A stretch of 64,000 nucleotides of DNA from Halarcobacter ebronensis (GTDB taxonomy: Bacteria; Campylobacterota; Campylobacteria; Campylobacterales; Arcobacteraceae), in the NCBI RefSeq assembly GCF_013201825.1, contig NZ_CP053836.1, positions 744,001 through 808,000 on the forward strand, written 5' to 3'. The notes below the pieces were generated by a model. That model searched no databases, had not been told where the DNA came from, and saw only the letters and a list, made by a program, of their open reading frames with translations. Below are positions 34,932 through 43,911 of the stretch, in pieces. The translations under genes and the position numbers were made by a program. Position 1 is the stretch's first letter, and the number at the start of each line of letters is the position of its first letter.

Positions 34932-35683
34932 TGAGTAAAATAGGTTTTGATGCAAAAAATGAATTTCTTCCCTCTTTTGATATGTTTCACTCTAATGTGA
35001 ACAAAAGAGTAATGTTTCTAAAACTCTTCAATCAAGATGTTCCTTCAAGTATGAAGTTCTCAAAAGAGGAGTTAAAAGAGTGTAAAAAATTTACCCTTAT
35101 TGATATGTTTATAAATAAGATATTGAAAAATCTTCAACAAACTGCTTATATAAAATCTCCTCTTGTAAGTGTTGATGCAAAATTGACAAATAAAATCAAT
35201 AGCTTTTTAAAAGAGAATAATCTAAATTCAATAAAAGCTAGGTTTACTTTAAAAAACTCTTTAGAAGAGACCTCTATTGAGACAGCAAAAAAACTTATAT
35301 CTCTACTGGAAAATTGTAATTACTCTTTTTTCTTAGATGGGGAGAAAACTTTTAAAAGTTTTGTTGTAGGAAAAATTCTACGTTCAAAGCAACAAAGAGA
35401 AGTATTTATAAATAGCGACTCAATTGATATAAAAAGCAGTGAGTTTGCAAGCACTAAAATATTTACTTTTTGGGAGTTGATTAATTCGAAAAAATTAAAT
35501 ATTGAAGAGCACATTGATAAAGCTGTCAAGTGCATTAAAACCTTAGAGTTTAAACAAGTATATTTAGTCTATCCCAAAAATGAAAATTTTAACAGACACA
35601 TACAAATAAAGTGTGAAGAATTAGCAGGTAGTGAATATATGATCAAACTAATACCATATTCAATGCGTTCAACATTAAGATAA
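34931..35683 (+). CDS. Hypothetical protein, 250 aa, in the Fur-box operon
   Basis: A soluble, helical 250-residue protein starting MSKIGFDAKNEF, one base overlapping the preceding gene. Segments such as LKLFNQDVPSSM and the C-terminal YMIKLIPYSMRSTLR show no motif I know. There is no signal peptide, membrane helix or cysteine cluster. Position in an iron-responsive operon, ten bases before a flavodoxin gene, suggests a part in iron-limited metabolism, perhaps with flavodoxin, but this is inference. Confidence 0.7.
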   Translation: MSKIGFDAKNEFLPSFDMFHSNVNKRVMFLKLFNQDVPSSMKFSKEELKECKKFTLIDMFINKILKNLQQTAYIKSPLVSVDAKLTNKINSFLKENNLNSIKARFTLKNSLEETSIETAKKLISLLENCNYSFFLDGEKTFKSFVVGKILRSKQQREVFINSDSIDIKSSEFASTKIFTFWELINSKKLNIEEHIDKAVKCIKTLEFKQVYLVYPKNENFNRHIQIKCEELAGSEYMIKLIPYSMRSTLR

Positions 35684-35692
35684 AGGAAAAAA

Positions 35693-36184
35693 ATGAAATC
35701 AATATTCTACGCAAGTAGTACAGGAAATACAGAACAAGTTGCAAAAACAATCAAAAAAAATTTAGAGGGTTTTGAGTTAGTTGATATTGCAAGTAGTGGT
35801 ATATCAAAAATGAATGAGTGTGACTCTATTATTATTGGTGCTTCAACTTGGGGTGAGGGTGATTTACAAGATGATTGGGAAGATTGTTTTGAAGAACTCA
35901 AAGAGATGGATTTTTCTGGAAAAACAGTAGCTCTTTTTGGTTTAGGTGATCAGGATAACTATTATGATGAGTTTGTAAATGCATTAGGAACTTTATATGA
36001 AGTTGTAAAAAATAATGGAGCAAATATTATTGGATTTACATCAACAGATGGTTATGAATTTGAAGAGTCAACAGCTGTAGTAGATAGTCAGTTTGTGGGA
36101 CTTGTAATTGATGAAGATAATCAATCAGAACTAACAAAACAAAGAGTAGAAGATTGGTGTAATCAAATATCAAATAAGCTATAA
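35693..36184 (+). CDS. fldA: Flavodoxin
   Basis: A 163-residue FMN electron carrier. The phosphate-binding loop SSTGNTEQ (residues ~8-15) is at the N-terminus; STWGEGDLQDDWEDC and GLGDQDNYYDEF supply the two FMN-ring loops, as in long-chain flavodoxins such as FldA of E. coli and H. pylori. It replaces ferredoxin when iron is short. Placement as the last gene behind a Fur-type box agrees with iron-starvation induction. In Campylobacterota flavodoxin also serves pyruvate and 2-oxoglutarate oxidoreductases. Confidence 0.95.
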   Translation: MKSIFYASSTGNTEQVAKTIKKNLEGFELVDIASSGISKMNECDSIIIGASTWGEGDLQDDWEDCFEELKEMDFSGKTVALFGLGDQDNYYDEFVNALGTLYEVVKNNGANIIGFTSTDGYEFEESTAVVDSQFVGLVIDEDNQSELTKQRVEDWCNQISNKL

Positions 36185-36252
36185 AAGGAGGGAAAGAAAA
36201 AAAAGCTTATATATTAAAAATTTATTTATACACACAAAAAAGGAATATTTTA

Positions 36253-37368
36253 ATGAAAAAAATTAGTTTAGCTATGGCGGCATCTTTATTACTTGCAGGT
36301 AATGCAGTTGCAGAAAACAGTTTTGAAAAGGCATTTAAAGATGGTACTGTAAGTGGAGATATAACTCTACATGCAGAGAGACAAAATAACAGTGGAAGTA
36401 ACAAAGATGCAGGTTTTTCTATGGGATCTGTTAATCTTGGATTTGAAACTGCCCAATTAAATGGTTTTAAATTAACATTTGGATTTAGAGGAAATCATGA
36501 TTTCTCAGAAGTTGAAGATGGAGATTTTGAGAGTTTAGGTGAAGTATCAGAACAAACTGATGCTCTACTTCATACTGCTACGATCTCTTATACTAATCAA
36601 TACTTTAATCTATCTGTAGGTAGACAAGAAGTCGATTTAGAGTGGTTAAGCGATTATCATGAAGCTGCTGTTTTAGGAATTACAGCTATTCCTGATACAA
36701 CTGTTGTATTTGGTGTTACAAGAAGAATTGCAATTGCAGATGAAGATGCGGCACTTGATAACTTTCATGATTTTGGAAAAAATGATAGTGGTGAAGATAT
36801 AGATTTTGCAGCTGTTTTAGATGTAAAATATGAAGGAATTGAAGGTTTAGTTTTAAATCCATATTTTTATGATGCAGATAATTTAGCTAAATGGTATGGT
36901 TTAAAAGTTGATTATGATACAGATCTTTTTGGTGTTACTTTACATGGTGCACAAAGTGATATTGAAAATCTATCAGAAGATGGAGAAATTTACCATTTAG
37001 AGGGTAGATTAAATCTTGCTAATGTAGGATTAAAACTAGGTTATATCTCAACTGATAAAGATCAAGGTGCAGGATATATGGACTCATTAGGAGATAATAT
37101 AAGTCCTTTTGAAGATGGAAACCAAGTATATGAAGCAGATGCAGATACTACATATTTCTCTCTTGGATATGAGATTGCTGGAGTTGAGTTAGGGGCACTT
37201 TATGGAAAAACTGAATATGGTTCAAATGAAGAGAAAGAGCTAAACCTAACTGTAGATTATAATATAACTGAGTCTATTTCTCTTGGGGCATTATATGTGG
37301 ATGTAAATGCGCAAGATAGTGATGATGATTACAATAGATTTGGTTTAACTTTACAATATACATTTTAA
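36253..37368 (+). CDS. Outer-membrane porin
   Basis: A 371-residue beta-barrel protein with a clean signal peptide (MKKISLAMAASLLLAGNAVA). The mature chain alternates short amphipathic strands with Asp/Glu-rich loops and ends in a terminal Phe (FGLTLQYTF), the usual BAM signal. It resembles the OprD/Opr-like major porins of Campylobacterota. No plug domain is present, so it is a passive channel. AAAAGGAA precedes the start and a terminator follows. It is probably transcribed separately from the flavodoxin operon. Confidence 0.88.
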   Translation: MKKISLAMAASLLLAGNAVAENSFEKAFKDGTVSGDITLHAERQNNSGSNKDAGFSMGSVNLGFETAQLNGFKLTFGFRGNHDFSEVEDGDFESLGEVSEQTDALLHTATISYTNQYFNLSVGRQEVDLEWLSDYHEAAVLGITAIPDTTVVFGVTRRIAIADEDAALDNFHDFGKNDSGEDIDFAAVLDVKYEGIEGLVLNPYFYDADNLAKWYGLKVDYDTDLFGVTLHGAQSDIENLSEDGEIYHLEGRLNLANVGLKLGYISTDKDQGAGYMDSLGDNISPFEDGNQVYEADADTTYFSLGYEIAGVELGALYGKTEYGSNEEKELNLTVDYNITESISLGALYVDVNAQDSDDDYNRFGLTLQYTF

Positions 37369-37398
37369 AATACAAAAGTCGCGAATTTGTCATTTGAT

Positions 37399-37420
37399 AA
37401 AAAGAGATAATCTCTTTTTT
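37399..37420 (+). terminator. Terminator of the porin gene
   Basis: A stem of 9 bp (AAAAAGAGA / TCTCTTTTT, loop TAA) ends in a T run. Confidence 0.75.
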
Positions 37421-37450
37421 CTTTCAAAAAAAATAGTAAGTAGTAAAACT

Positions 37451-37477
37451 AATAAAAGGAGATTTTCTCCTTTTATT
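37451..37477 (-). terminator. Terminator of the GGDEF-EAL gene
   Basis: A 12-bp stem (AATAAAAGGAGA / TCTCCTTTTATT, loop TTT) directly follows the minus-strand stop codon; a T-rich stretch comes after it on minus. Confidence 0.65.
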
Positions 37478-39384
37478 TATCTCTTTAATTTGCTAAACTC
37501 TTCTGGAATATGAAAATAGAACCCTTGTGAATATTCAATCCCTAACTCACGAATCTTTTCATATATTTTTTCATCACTTACATACTCTGCAATAACTTTT
37601 ATTTTTGCCTCTTTTGCAAAGCTTACAATACTTTTTACAACTAAAAATGAGATATCATCTTCTAATATTTTTTTGATAATATTCCCATCTATTTTGATAA
37701 AGTCTGTTTTAATCTCAGTTAAGTAGATAAAGTTTGAGTAACCACTTCCAAAATCATCAATATAGATTTTATAACCCAACTCTTTTAGTATTAGAAGATT
37801 TGTTTTTGCATCTTTATAATTTACAATATCTTCACTCTCAACTATCTCAATTCCAAGCCTAGTTGAAATATTTTTATCTTTTCCATAATCTTTTAGAATT
37901 GATAATATAGAGTCATTGATAATATCTTGTGGATTTAAGTTTACATTTAAAGCCAAATCAGGATTTGTTTTAAGTTTTTCATAGCAAATTTTCAAAACAC
38001 GTTTAGTTATGTTTCGTGAGATAAAAGTACCTTTTATTACTGGAAGAATTTTATCAGGGGTAATTATTGTTCCCTCTTTTGAAATAATTCTAAGAAGAGC
38101 TTCATAATGTGATAATTTGTCTGTATCATTATCAATTATTTTTTGATAAAAACAAGTTACTCTATTCTCTTCTATTGCATCTTTTATCTCATTTATTGTC
38201 ATATAAAAATCATCTTTTTGCTCATTTGAGTAGATTTCTATTTTATTTCGTCCTTTATTTTTTGCATTATATAAAGCTATATCAGCAAGTTTAAAAGCAT
38301 CTTGAAAAGTTCTTGATTTACCAGGTACTAAATTTACACCAATTGAGACAGTCACATTTATAGTCTCAGTATTTGAAATTCTAAACTTATACTCTTGGAT
38401 ATTGCTAAAGACTCTCTCTAAAGTATCAAGAGGAAGAACATTGTTTTTTCTTTTATTTTTTATTAATATAAGAAACTCTTCTCCTCCATATCTTATAACA
38501 ATATCATCATTTTGCCTTGTTGCATGTTTAATTACATCAGCAATTTGTCTTAGAATCCTATCTCCAACTGTATGTCCGTAGGAGTCATTTATCTGCTTGA
38601 AGTGGTCAATATCCAAAGCAGCTAATATAAAGTCTGAAAGATTTATAAAGTCTTTTGATTCTTGCAGATAGTTCCTATTGTAAACATTTGTTAAACTATC
38701 CACAAAAGCAGTGTGTTTTACTGAAATATATTTTGCAGTTTGGATAATAAGAGCAATAATTATAGAAAGAATAATAAATATAATTCCCGCAATAATATAT
38801 TTTATTACGGTTATGATTTTATTAATATCTTCAATCTTTTTTACAGAAAAATCAATAGCCAAAATCAGTTCAACTCTGTTTTCATAGATAATAGGAATTA
38901 AGTAAGTAATTGAGAGTTGGTGTAATAGGGGTTGTTTTATTAGTTGGGGATTTTTAGTTTCATATATCTCTAACCATTTTGGGTTATCAACATCAAATTT
39001 TTGGTTTATAAAAGCCTTCTCTTCACCTTTTGTTCCATCTACTAGAAATCTAAATATTCCATTTTTATCCCTATAAACAAGATAGGAGTATTTTATATTT
39101 TTTGTAAGTAAAATTGTTAAAAATCTTTCAATCTTAGTGTGTAACTCAACATTTTCTTTTATATCTTTAACATAGTTTTTACTATCTTTTAGAAGCCAAT
39201 ATATAGCCTCTGAACTATTTTGAGAGATTGAAATTACATCAGAGATTGATATCTCAAGCATTTTACTTGAGAGTTTTTTTTCTAATTTAATTGTGCCATA
39301 GAGCAATAAACCCATACAAAGGGACATAAAAAGTGAAAAAAGGATTAAATATTTTGGATTTTTGGTAATAGATTTAGTTTTCAT
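37477..39384 (-). CDS. Membrane GGDEF-EAL protein (cyclic di-GMP synthesis and breakdown)
   Basis: A 635-residue protein with two membrane helices (~13-33 and ~195-215) around a ~160-residue periplasmic sensor. A GGDEF domain with intact GGEEF (~299) and an EAL domain (EALLR near 427, DDFGSGYSN, VIAEYV, QGFYF) follow. Both active sites look complete, so the balance of c-di-GMP synthesis and hydrolysis is likely set by the sensor. It is the third gene of a coupled trio: TonB-type receptor, periplasmic protein, this enzyme. That order suggests a signal relay from the outer membrane to c-di-GMP. Confidence 0.93.
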   Translation of the reverse strand: MKTKSITKNPKYLILFSLFMSLCMGLLLYGTIKLEKKLSSKMLEISISDVISISQNSSEAIYWLLKDSKNYVKDIKENVELHTKIERFLTILLTKNIKYSYLVYRDKNGIFRFLVDGTKGEEKAFINQKFDVDNPKWLEIYETKNPQLIKQPLLHQLSITYLIPIIYENRVELILAIDFSVKKIEDINKIITVIKYIIAGIIFIILSIIIALIIQTAKYISVKHTAFVDSLTNVYNRNYLQESKDFINLSDFILAALDIDHFKQINDSYGHTVGDRILRQIADVIKHATRQNDDIVIRYGGEEFLILIKNKRKNNVLPLDTLERVFSNIQEYKFRISNTETINVTVSIGVNLVPGKSRTFQDAFKLADIALYNAKNKGRNKIEIYSNEQKDDFYMTINEIKDAIEENRVTCFYQKIIDNDTDKLSHYEALLRIISKEGTIITPDKILPVIKGTFISRNITKRVLKICYEKLKTNPDLALNVNLNPQDIINDSILSILKDYGKDKNISTRLGIEIVESEDIVNYKDAKTNLLILKELGYKIYIDDFGSGYSNFIYLTEIKTDFIKIDGNIIKKILEDDISFLVVKSIVSFAKEAKIKVIAEYVSDEKIYEKIRELGIEYSQGFYFHIPEEFSKLKR

Positions 39385-39844
39385 TATAATCTTCTACAAA
39401 CTGTTTATACTCATCTGATAATATAATATTATTTTTAGAGAGTCTATCTTTTATAAATATAATATTTGGTCTACTTTTACTCCAAAAAAATGCACCAACA
39501 TATTGATGATTATGTAAAAGTCTTTTGTAATTATTTGTAAAAAGATGTTTCTCATTTATCTTGTAACAATTTCCTAAATTGCTTGTATATTTAACAAATA
39601 TAAAGTTTGCTTTATCACAACTATCAACAATATGTACTTTTTTTGAATAGACTTTTTTATCAATATCTTTTATATCAGGTATAAATAGATTTATCTCTTT
39701 ATCTTTTAATATATCTTTTGCAATTTTGCTTATGATTTTAGCTTCTAGTTCTATTACTTTGTCATATTCATCAATCAAATAAGTGTAGTGTTGTTGGGCA
39801 TTTATACTAAGAGATAGTAGGAGGATTAATAATATCTTTTTCAT
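39374..39844 (-). CDS. Periplasmic protein linking TonB-type receptor and GGDEF-EAL genes
   Basis: The start at 39844 is set by TAATG coupling to the upstream receptor stop. It gives 156 residues with a signal peptide (MKKILLILLLSLSINA). The mature protein has two cysteines (VDSCDKAN and GNCYKI), which could form a disulfide, and strands like NFIFVKY and IIFIKD. It overlaps the GGDEF-EAL gene by 11 bases. By position it recalls YfiR, the periplasmic controller of the YfiN cyclase. I see only weak sequence likeness to that family, so the role as signal carrier is a guess. Confidence 0.75.
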   Translation of the reverse strand: MKKILLILLLSLSINAQQHYTYLIDEYDKVIELEAKIISKIAKDILKDKEINLFIPDIKDIDKKVYSKKVHIVDSCDKANFIFVKYTSNLGNCYKINEKHLFTNNYKRLLHNHQYVGAFFWSKSRPNIIFIKDRLSKNNIILSDEYKQFVEDYNEN

Positions 39845-41748
39845 TAGAATTTCCACTCCATACTAAATGAAATAGTTCTATCATTATCATCAATTAAATA
39901 GATCTTAGGATTTGTATAGCTTGTTGTATAATCCCTTAAAGCTGATTGGGTTGATTTATTTAATAGATTTGTCCCTTTTACACTAAATGTTAAGTTTTTA
40001 TTAATAGTGTAACTTGCTCCTAAACTTAGCTCATAACTATCCCTAAAATCTACATTAGTATATTCAAAACCTTTTCTATAAATAACAGAAGCAAAATAAC
40101 TAAAATTACCAAGATCTTGCATATATTTTAGATATCCACCATCTGTGTAGTTATTTTTTATTTCAGTTAGTTGACTTACAAAATAGTTAAATTGGATTTT
40201 ACTATTTCTATCAAGATTATATATATATTCAAAAATGAAACCATTTATTTTAATTGTATGATCAACATTTATAAAACCTATAGGGTCAGCATAATAGATA
40301 TAGTCATCAATATGTACATTAAAATAGTCTAAAGCAAATTTTGATTTATTTAAAGTATATGTACCCTCAACGGTGAAATATTTATACTCTTGCGATGCTA
40401 ATTTTGGATTACTTCTGTAGGCATAATCAACATCATAAAAACTTGGAGGTACATGGCTTATTGTATAAAATGTTTTAAATCCTAAATCTTTTGTTGGTAA
40501 ATAAATAGCTCCAATTCTATATAACTTTTCATTACTATCATCCATATTACCATTTCTTAAATATTTTTCAAATTTAAAGTTTCCTACTAAAACAAGATTA
40601 TCTAAGATTTTATAGTCATCTTGGAAAGCAATAGAGTAAGAGGTTTCTTCATCAAAACTACTTAATGCTCCAATCTCTGTTGCGTTATTTATTGTTCTAT
40701 TTTTTACTTTATATCTACTATTTTTAACATTGATAGCGGTAAAAAGGTTATTGTTCTTATAGTTAAAATTTTTTGATAAAGAAGCACTCTTTTCTATTAG
40801 TTGCGTATTTTCATTATATGATTTTATAAATCTTCCAAGGTATCCTGTAACACCAACAATTGCTAAACCATCACTATTACTCTCTTCATATTTACTATTT
40901 ATTATATCTGTTGAAAGTTGCAATTTTAAAGATTTGTCTTTTAAAAAAAATTTTGAATAGTTAATATAAAAGTTTTCTGAGTTGATTTTCCCATCATCAC
41001 TATTTGAATCAAAAGAGAGACCTTGATAGCTATCTTGTTTTGTTGAGTTATAACCTATATTAATTTTGTCAGTAGAGTTTGAAAAATCCATAAAAAAGTA
41101 TTGTCTTTTGCTATTTGCATCTAAATCGTCATTTTTATTATATCTTTCAAAAGAGTCTTTTTGATTTGCAAAATAGGCAAAATATGACCAATCATTTTCC
41201 AAAAAGTCAGAGTAACTCATCTCTTGTGAGTTTGAATTCCTATTTGTAAATGTTGTTTTTAAATTTCCACCATTTTGTTTTGTACCTTTTTTTGTATAGA
41301 CTCTAATAAACTTCATTCCAGTTTCATTACCTAAAGTAAAAGAGCCCTCACCATAATATACTTCAATATGATCAACAAGGCTTATTGGTAAGTCATACCA
41401 GTTTAAAAAAGGACTTTGGGTATATGTTGAACTTACTTCATGGTCATTTATAAAAAGTCTAAAATATCCACTTGTTTCTGCTTTACTTCCAACAAGAGAT
41501 AAATTATTTGCTCCATGTTTACTTCTGTTAAGTGTTAGAATTGGAAGTTCTTTTAAAATATCACTTAATCTATTATATTGCATAAGTTTTAACTCTTTTT
41601 GAGAGTAAACTATTGCATATCCCATCTTTTCATTAAGTGTTTCTAAAGACTCTTTTGAAGTGTCTTCATACTCTTTTAACAAGGATTCTAAGGTTGAGGC
41701 AAAAGTAATATTAAAAAAAAGCAGTATTAAAAAAAAGTATTTAACCAC
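39844..41748 (-). CDS. TonB-dependent receptor-like outer-membrane protein tied to c-di-GMP enzyme
   Basis: About 634 residues: a signal peptide, a plug domain (~25-150, QYNRLSDILKELP, DHIEVYYGEGSF, IRVYTKKGT) and a beta barrel ending in Phe (FSMEWKF). The plug matches TonB receptors, but I see no clear TonB box. I prefer GTG at 41748, because a -10-like TACAAT at 41780-41775 leaves almost no leader for the ATG at 41760 and GGGATG precedes the GTG. It could import iron complexes, or mainly sense them for the coupled periplasmic protein and GGDEF-EAL enzyme. It lies next to a large iron-linked operon on the same strand. Confidence 0.85.
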   Translation of the reverse strand: MVKYFFLILLFFNITFASTLESLLKEYEDTSKESLETLNEKMGYAIVYSQKELKLMQYNRLSDILKELPILTLNRSKHGANNLSLVGSKAETSGYFRLFINDHEVSSTYTQSPFLNWYDLPISLVDHIEVYYGEGSFTLGNETGMKFIRVYTKKGTKQNGGNLKTTFTNRNSNSQEMSYSDFLENDWSYFAYFANQKDSFERYNKNDDLDANSKRQYFFMDFSNSTDKINIGYNSTKQDSYQGLSFDSNSDDGKINSENFYINYSKFFLKDKSLKLQLSTDIINSKYEESNSDGLAIVGVTGYLGRFIKSYNENTQLIEKSASLSKNFNYKNNNLFTAINVKNSRYKVKNRTINNATEIGALSSFDEETSYSIAFQDDYKILDNLVLVGNFKFEKYLRNGNMDDSNEKLYRIGAIYLPTKDLGFKTFYTISHVPPSFYDVDYAYRSNPKLASQEYKYFTVEGTYTLNKSKFALDYFNVHIDDYIYYADPIGFINVDHTIKINGFIFEYIYNLDRNSKIQFNYFVSQLTEIKNNYTDGGYLKYMQDLGNFSYFASVIYRKGFEYTNVDFRDSYELSLGASYTINKNLTFSVKGTNLLNKSTQSALRDYTTSYTNPKIYLIDDNDRTISFSMEWKF

Positions 41749-41774
41749 TAAACATCCCATCTGTGTTTAATAAT

Positions 41775-41780
41775 ATTGTA
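41775..41780 (-). promoter_or_regulatory. Candidate -10 box of the receptor/GGDEF-EAL operon
   Basis: TACAAT on the minus strand. With the hairpin after the upstream peroxidase gene it suggests that the trio is transcribed separately. Confidence 0.35.
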
Positions 41781-41823
41781 GTAAATCTTAGGTTAAAAAA
41801 TAGTAAATATTTCTTTATAATAT

Positions 41824-41846
41824 TAAGAGGTCAAAAAGACCTCTTA
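41824..41846 (-). terminator. Stem-loop at the end of the iron-linked operon
   Basis: TAAGAGGTC / GACCTCTTA around a five-base loop (A5 on plus), beginning at the peroxidase stop codon. The following minus-strand sequence is AT-rich but not a clean T run. Confidence 0.5.
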
Positions 41847-42998
41847 TTTTTTGAGTAAGTGCTCGTATCTCTCATCTGTTAGTAGTTTCATAAAAGCAAC
41901 TAAAGCGTCAATTTTTCTATCATTTTGCTTTTTAGCTTTTAGCTCTTCTAAAGAGATTGTTTCTTCAACTTCAGGTTTATCCCAAGGTTTTCCTGTTTCA
42001 GGATTGATTGTTCTGTCTTTATTGTTATATTTATCATAAAACTCCACAACTGTTCTTAAATCTTTAAAGACACCATTATGCATATATGGAGCAGTTACAG
42101 CTACATTTCTTAAACTAGGTACTTTATATTTTCCCCTTTGATTTTCATCATTTACATTTGGGTTTGCTAATAATCCATCATCTTTAACTTTTACACCATT
42201 TTTAGCTCTTAAAGCTTTGTTCTCTGGAACTCCAATATTATGGTATTCATAATTTGTAAAAGTTTCACCCTTTTTATCTTCACCTTTTAACACATGGCAA
42301 GTTGCACAAGAGTTATTATTGTTTGAGAAAAAGATTGATCTTCCTAAATCCTCTAAAGGAGTTAAATCATATTCACCCCTTAAAAACTTATCATATTTTG
42401 AATCAAAAGGAGCAAACTCCTTTGTCATTTCAAATTTTTCAATAGAATCAGTCATTGCAAAATATGCTTTATCCACTGATTTAAAGATATCTTCTCCATA
42501 AATCTTCTTTAGACTCTCTACATAATAAGCATTCTCTTTTAATCTATCAACAACAGCTTTTTTATCAGGCATTCCCATCTCAATTGGGTTTAATGGAGGA
42601 CCACCAGCTTGTCCTGCTAAAGTTGCTTCTCTTCCATCCCAAAATTGTCCACCAATATATTTTTTCTTTTTTTCGTCATAATGAAATTTTGGACTAAACA
42701 TTGCATAAGCTGCCATTGGAGCTTTTCTATCTCCTAAAGATTTACCATCATCTCCTAAAGACGCCATTGAATCAACTCCGTTATCTCTGTTGTCTGTGAA
42801 TGCAGCCTCTGGATTGTGGCAAGTTGCACAAGCCATAGTTCTATTTTTTGATAGATTTTTATCAAAAAATAGAGCCTGCCCCAAACTCTCTTTCATTTTT
42901 ACTTTTTTTGCTAAGTCCTCTTTTGAAACATTAGCACTATTGCAGGCACTAAAAAGCATAGTAGCAGTTATTAGAGTACCTAATTTTAAATATTTCAT
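41844..42998 (-). CDS. Di-haem cytochrome c peroxidase / MauG-family lipoprotein
   Basis: A 384-residue protein with lipobox FSAC (Cys19) and two c-haem motifs, CATCH at 57-61 and CATCH at 231-235. GQFWDGREATL, NPIEMGMP and the C-terminal PYMHNGVFKDLRTVVEFYDKY are typical of bacterial di-haem peroxidases. It reduces peroxide or oxidises a protein partner in the periplasm. It is coupled by TAATG to the fatty-acid-hydroxylase-family gene, with GAAGGAG before its start. In this operon it may act with the DUF1111 protein in iron or haem-linked redox work. Confidence 0.92.
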   Translation of the reverse strand: MKYLKLGTLITATMLFSACNSANVSKEDLAKKVKMKESLGQALFFDKNLSKNRTMACATCHNPEAAFTDNRDNGVDSMASLGDDGKSLGDRKAPMAAYAMFSPKFHYDEKKKKYIGGQFWDGREATLAGQAGGPPLNPIEMGMPDKKAVVDRLKENAYYVESLKKIYGEDIFKSVDKAYFAMTDSIEKFEMTKEFAPFDSKYDKFLRGEYDLTPLEDLGRSIFFSNNNNSCATCHVLKGEDKKGETFTNYEYHNIGVPENKALRAKNGVKVKDDGLLANPNVNDENQRGKYKVPSLRNVAVTAPYMHNGVFKDLRTVVEFYDKYNNKDRTINPETGKPWDKPEVEETISLEELKAKKQNDRKIDALVAFMKLLTDERYEHLLKK

Positions 42999-43900
42999 TA
43001 ATTTCTCCTTCTTAAAATATTTACAAATGGATAAAATATGATGTTGCTAAGTGAATTATAGTTATTCATTTGCTCTTTTTTTAATCCAAATTTTAAAGTT
43101 TTGACTTCACAAGAGAGTTTTAAACTTCCAAAAATTCTGTCCCAAACGGCTAAATAACTTCCATAGTTTTTATCAAAATGTTTTTTGCTATGGTGAATTT
43201 GGTGTTGCTTTGGTGAGATAAACCACTTTTCCAAAGGTTTAAAGTAAGCAAAAGGGATATGCGAATGTCTTAAATTTGAACCCAAAAGAGAGAAAACAAA
43301 AACAAAAATATTTGCTCCTAAAACTTCATGCACTCCTATTCTTGAACCAAAAAAGTATATGAAAACACCTGTAACAACTCCAATTCCAAGTGAATATCTA
43401 AATCCAAAAAGAATATTTTCAACTGGATGAACTCTATAAAAAGTTAAAGGGTTTAATACTTTTGCACTATGGTGTACTTTGTGAAACTCCCAAAGTATAG
43501 GAATAGTGTGAAGAAATCTATGTAACCAATATCTTGTAAAATCACTTACAACAAATAGTGTAATAGTATATAGAACAAGTGTTGTCTCGTAAGAGATATG
43601 CTGAATATGATTATAACCAAAGTTATAATATAACTGCTTATTTACAAAAAAAGCAACACTCTTTGCACTAATTACTATTGGAATAATTAATAGCATTTTT
43701 ATAAAGTAAGATAAAATAAAATAGTAATAATCAAGCTTTGCACTAGGGTGTAACCACAGTTTTGAGCTAAAATTCACTCTTTTGTATCTACTATTTGCTG
43801 CAATATATATCATACCAATAGCAATTGATGAAAATAAATAGACCCAGTATGTTCTTCTATCTGGGTCTATTAGGTACTCTAAGATTAATAAATCATGCAT
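42998..43900 (-). CDS. Sterol desaturase / fatty acid hydroxylase family membrane protein
   Basis: A 300-residue integral membrane di-iron enzyme family member with the eight-histidine pattern: HRFLH, HKVHH and HQIHH near residues 125-235, between four to five membrane helices. Bacterial members hydroxylate lipids or other hydrophobic substrates. The start at 43900 is 11 bases after the imelysin stop, and the stop overlaps the peroxidase start. Its presence in an iron-linked operon with imelysins is unusual enough to note. The substrate is unknown. Confidence 0.9.
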   Translation of the reverse strand: MHDLLILEYLIDPDRRTYWVYLFSSIAIGMIYIAANSRYKRVNFSSKLWLHPSAKLDYYYFILSYFIKMLLIIPIVISAKSVAFFVNKQLYYNFGYNHIQHISYETTLVLYTITLFVVSDFTRYWLHRFLHTIPILWEFHKVHHSAKVLNPLTFYRVHPVENILFGFRYSLGIGVVTGVFIYFFGSRIGVHEVLGANIFVFVFSLLGSNLRHSHIPFAYFKPLEKWFISPKQHQIHHSKKHFDKNYGSYLAVWDRIFGSLKLSCEVKTLKFGLKKEQMNNYNSLSNIIFYPFVNILRRRN

Positions 43901-43911
43901 ATAAAATCCTA

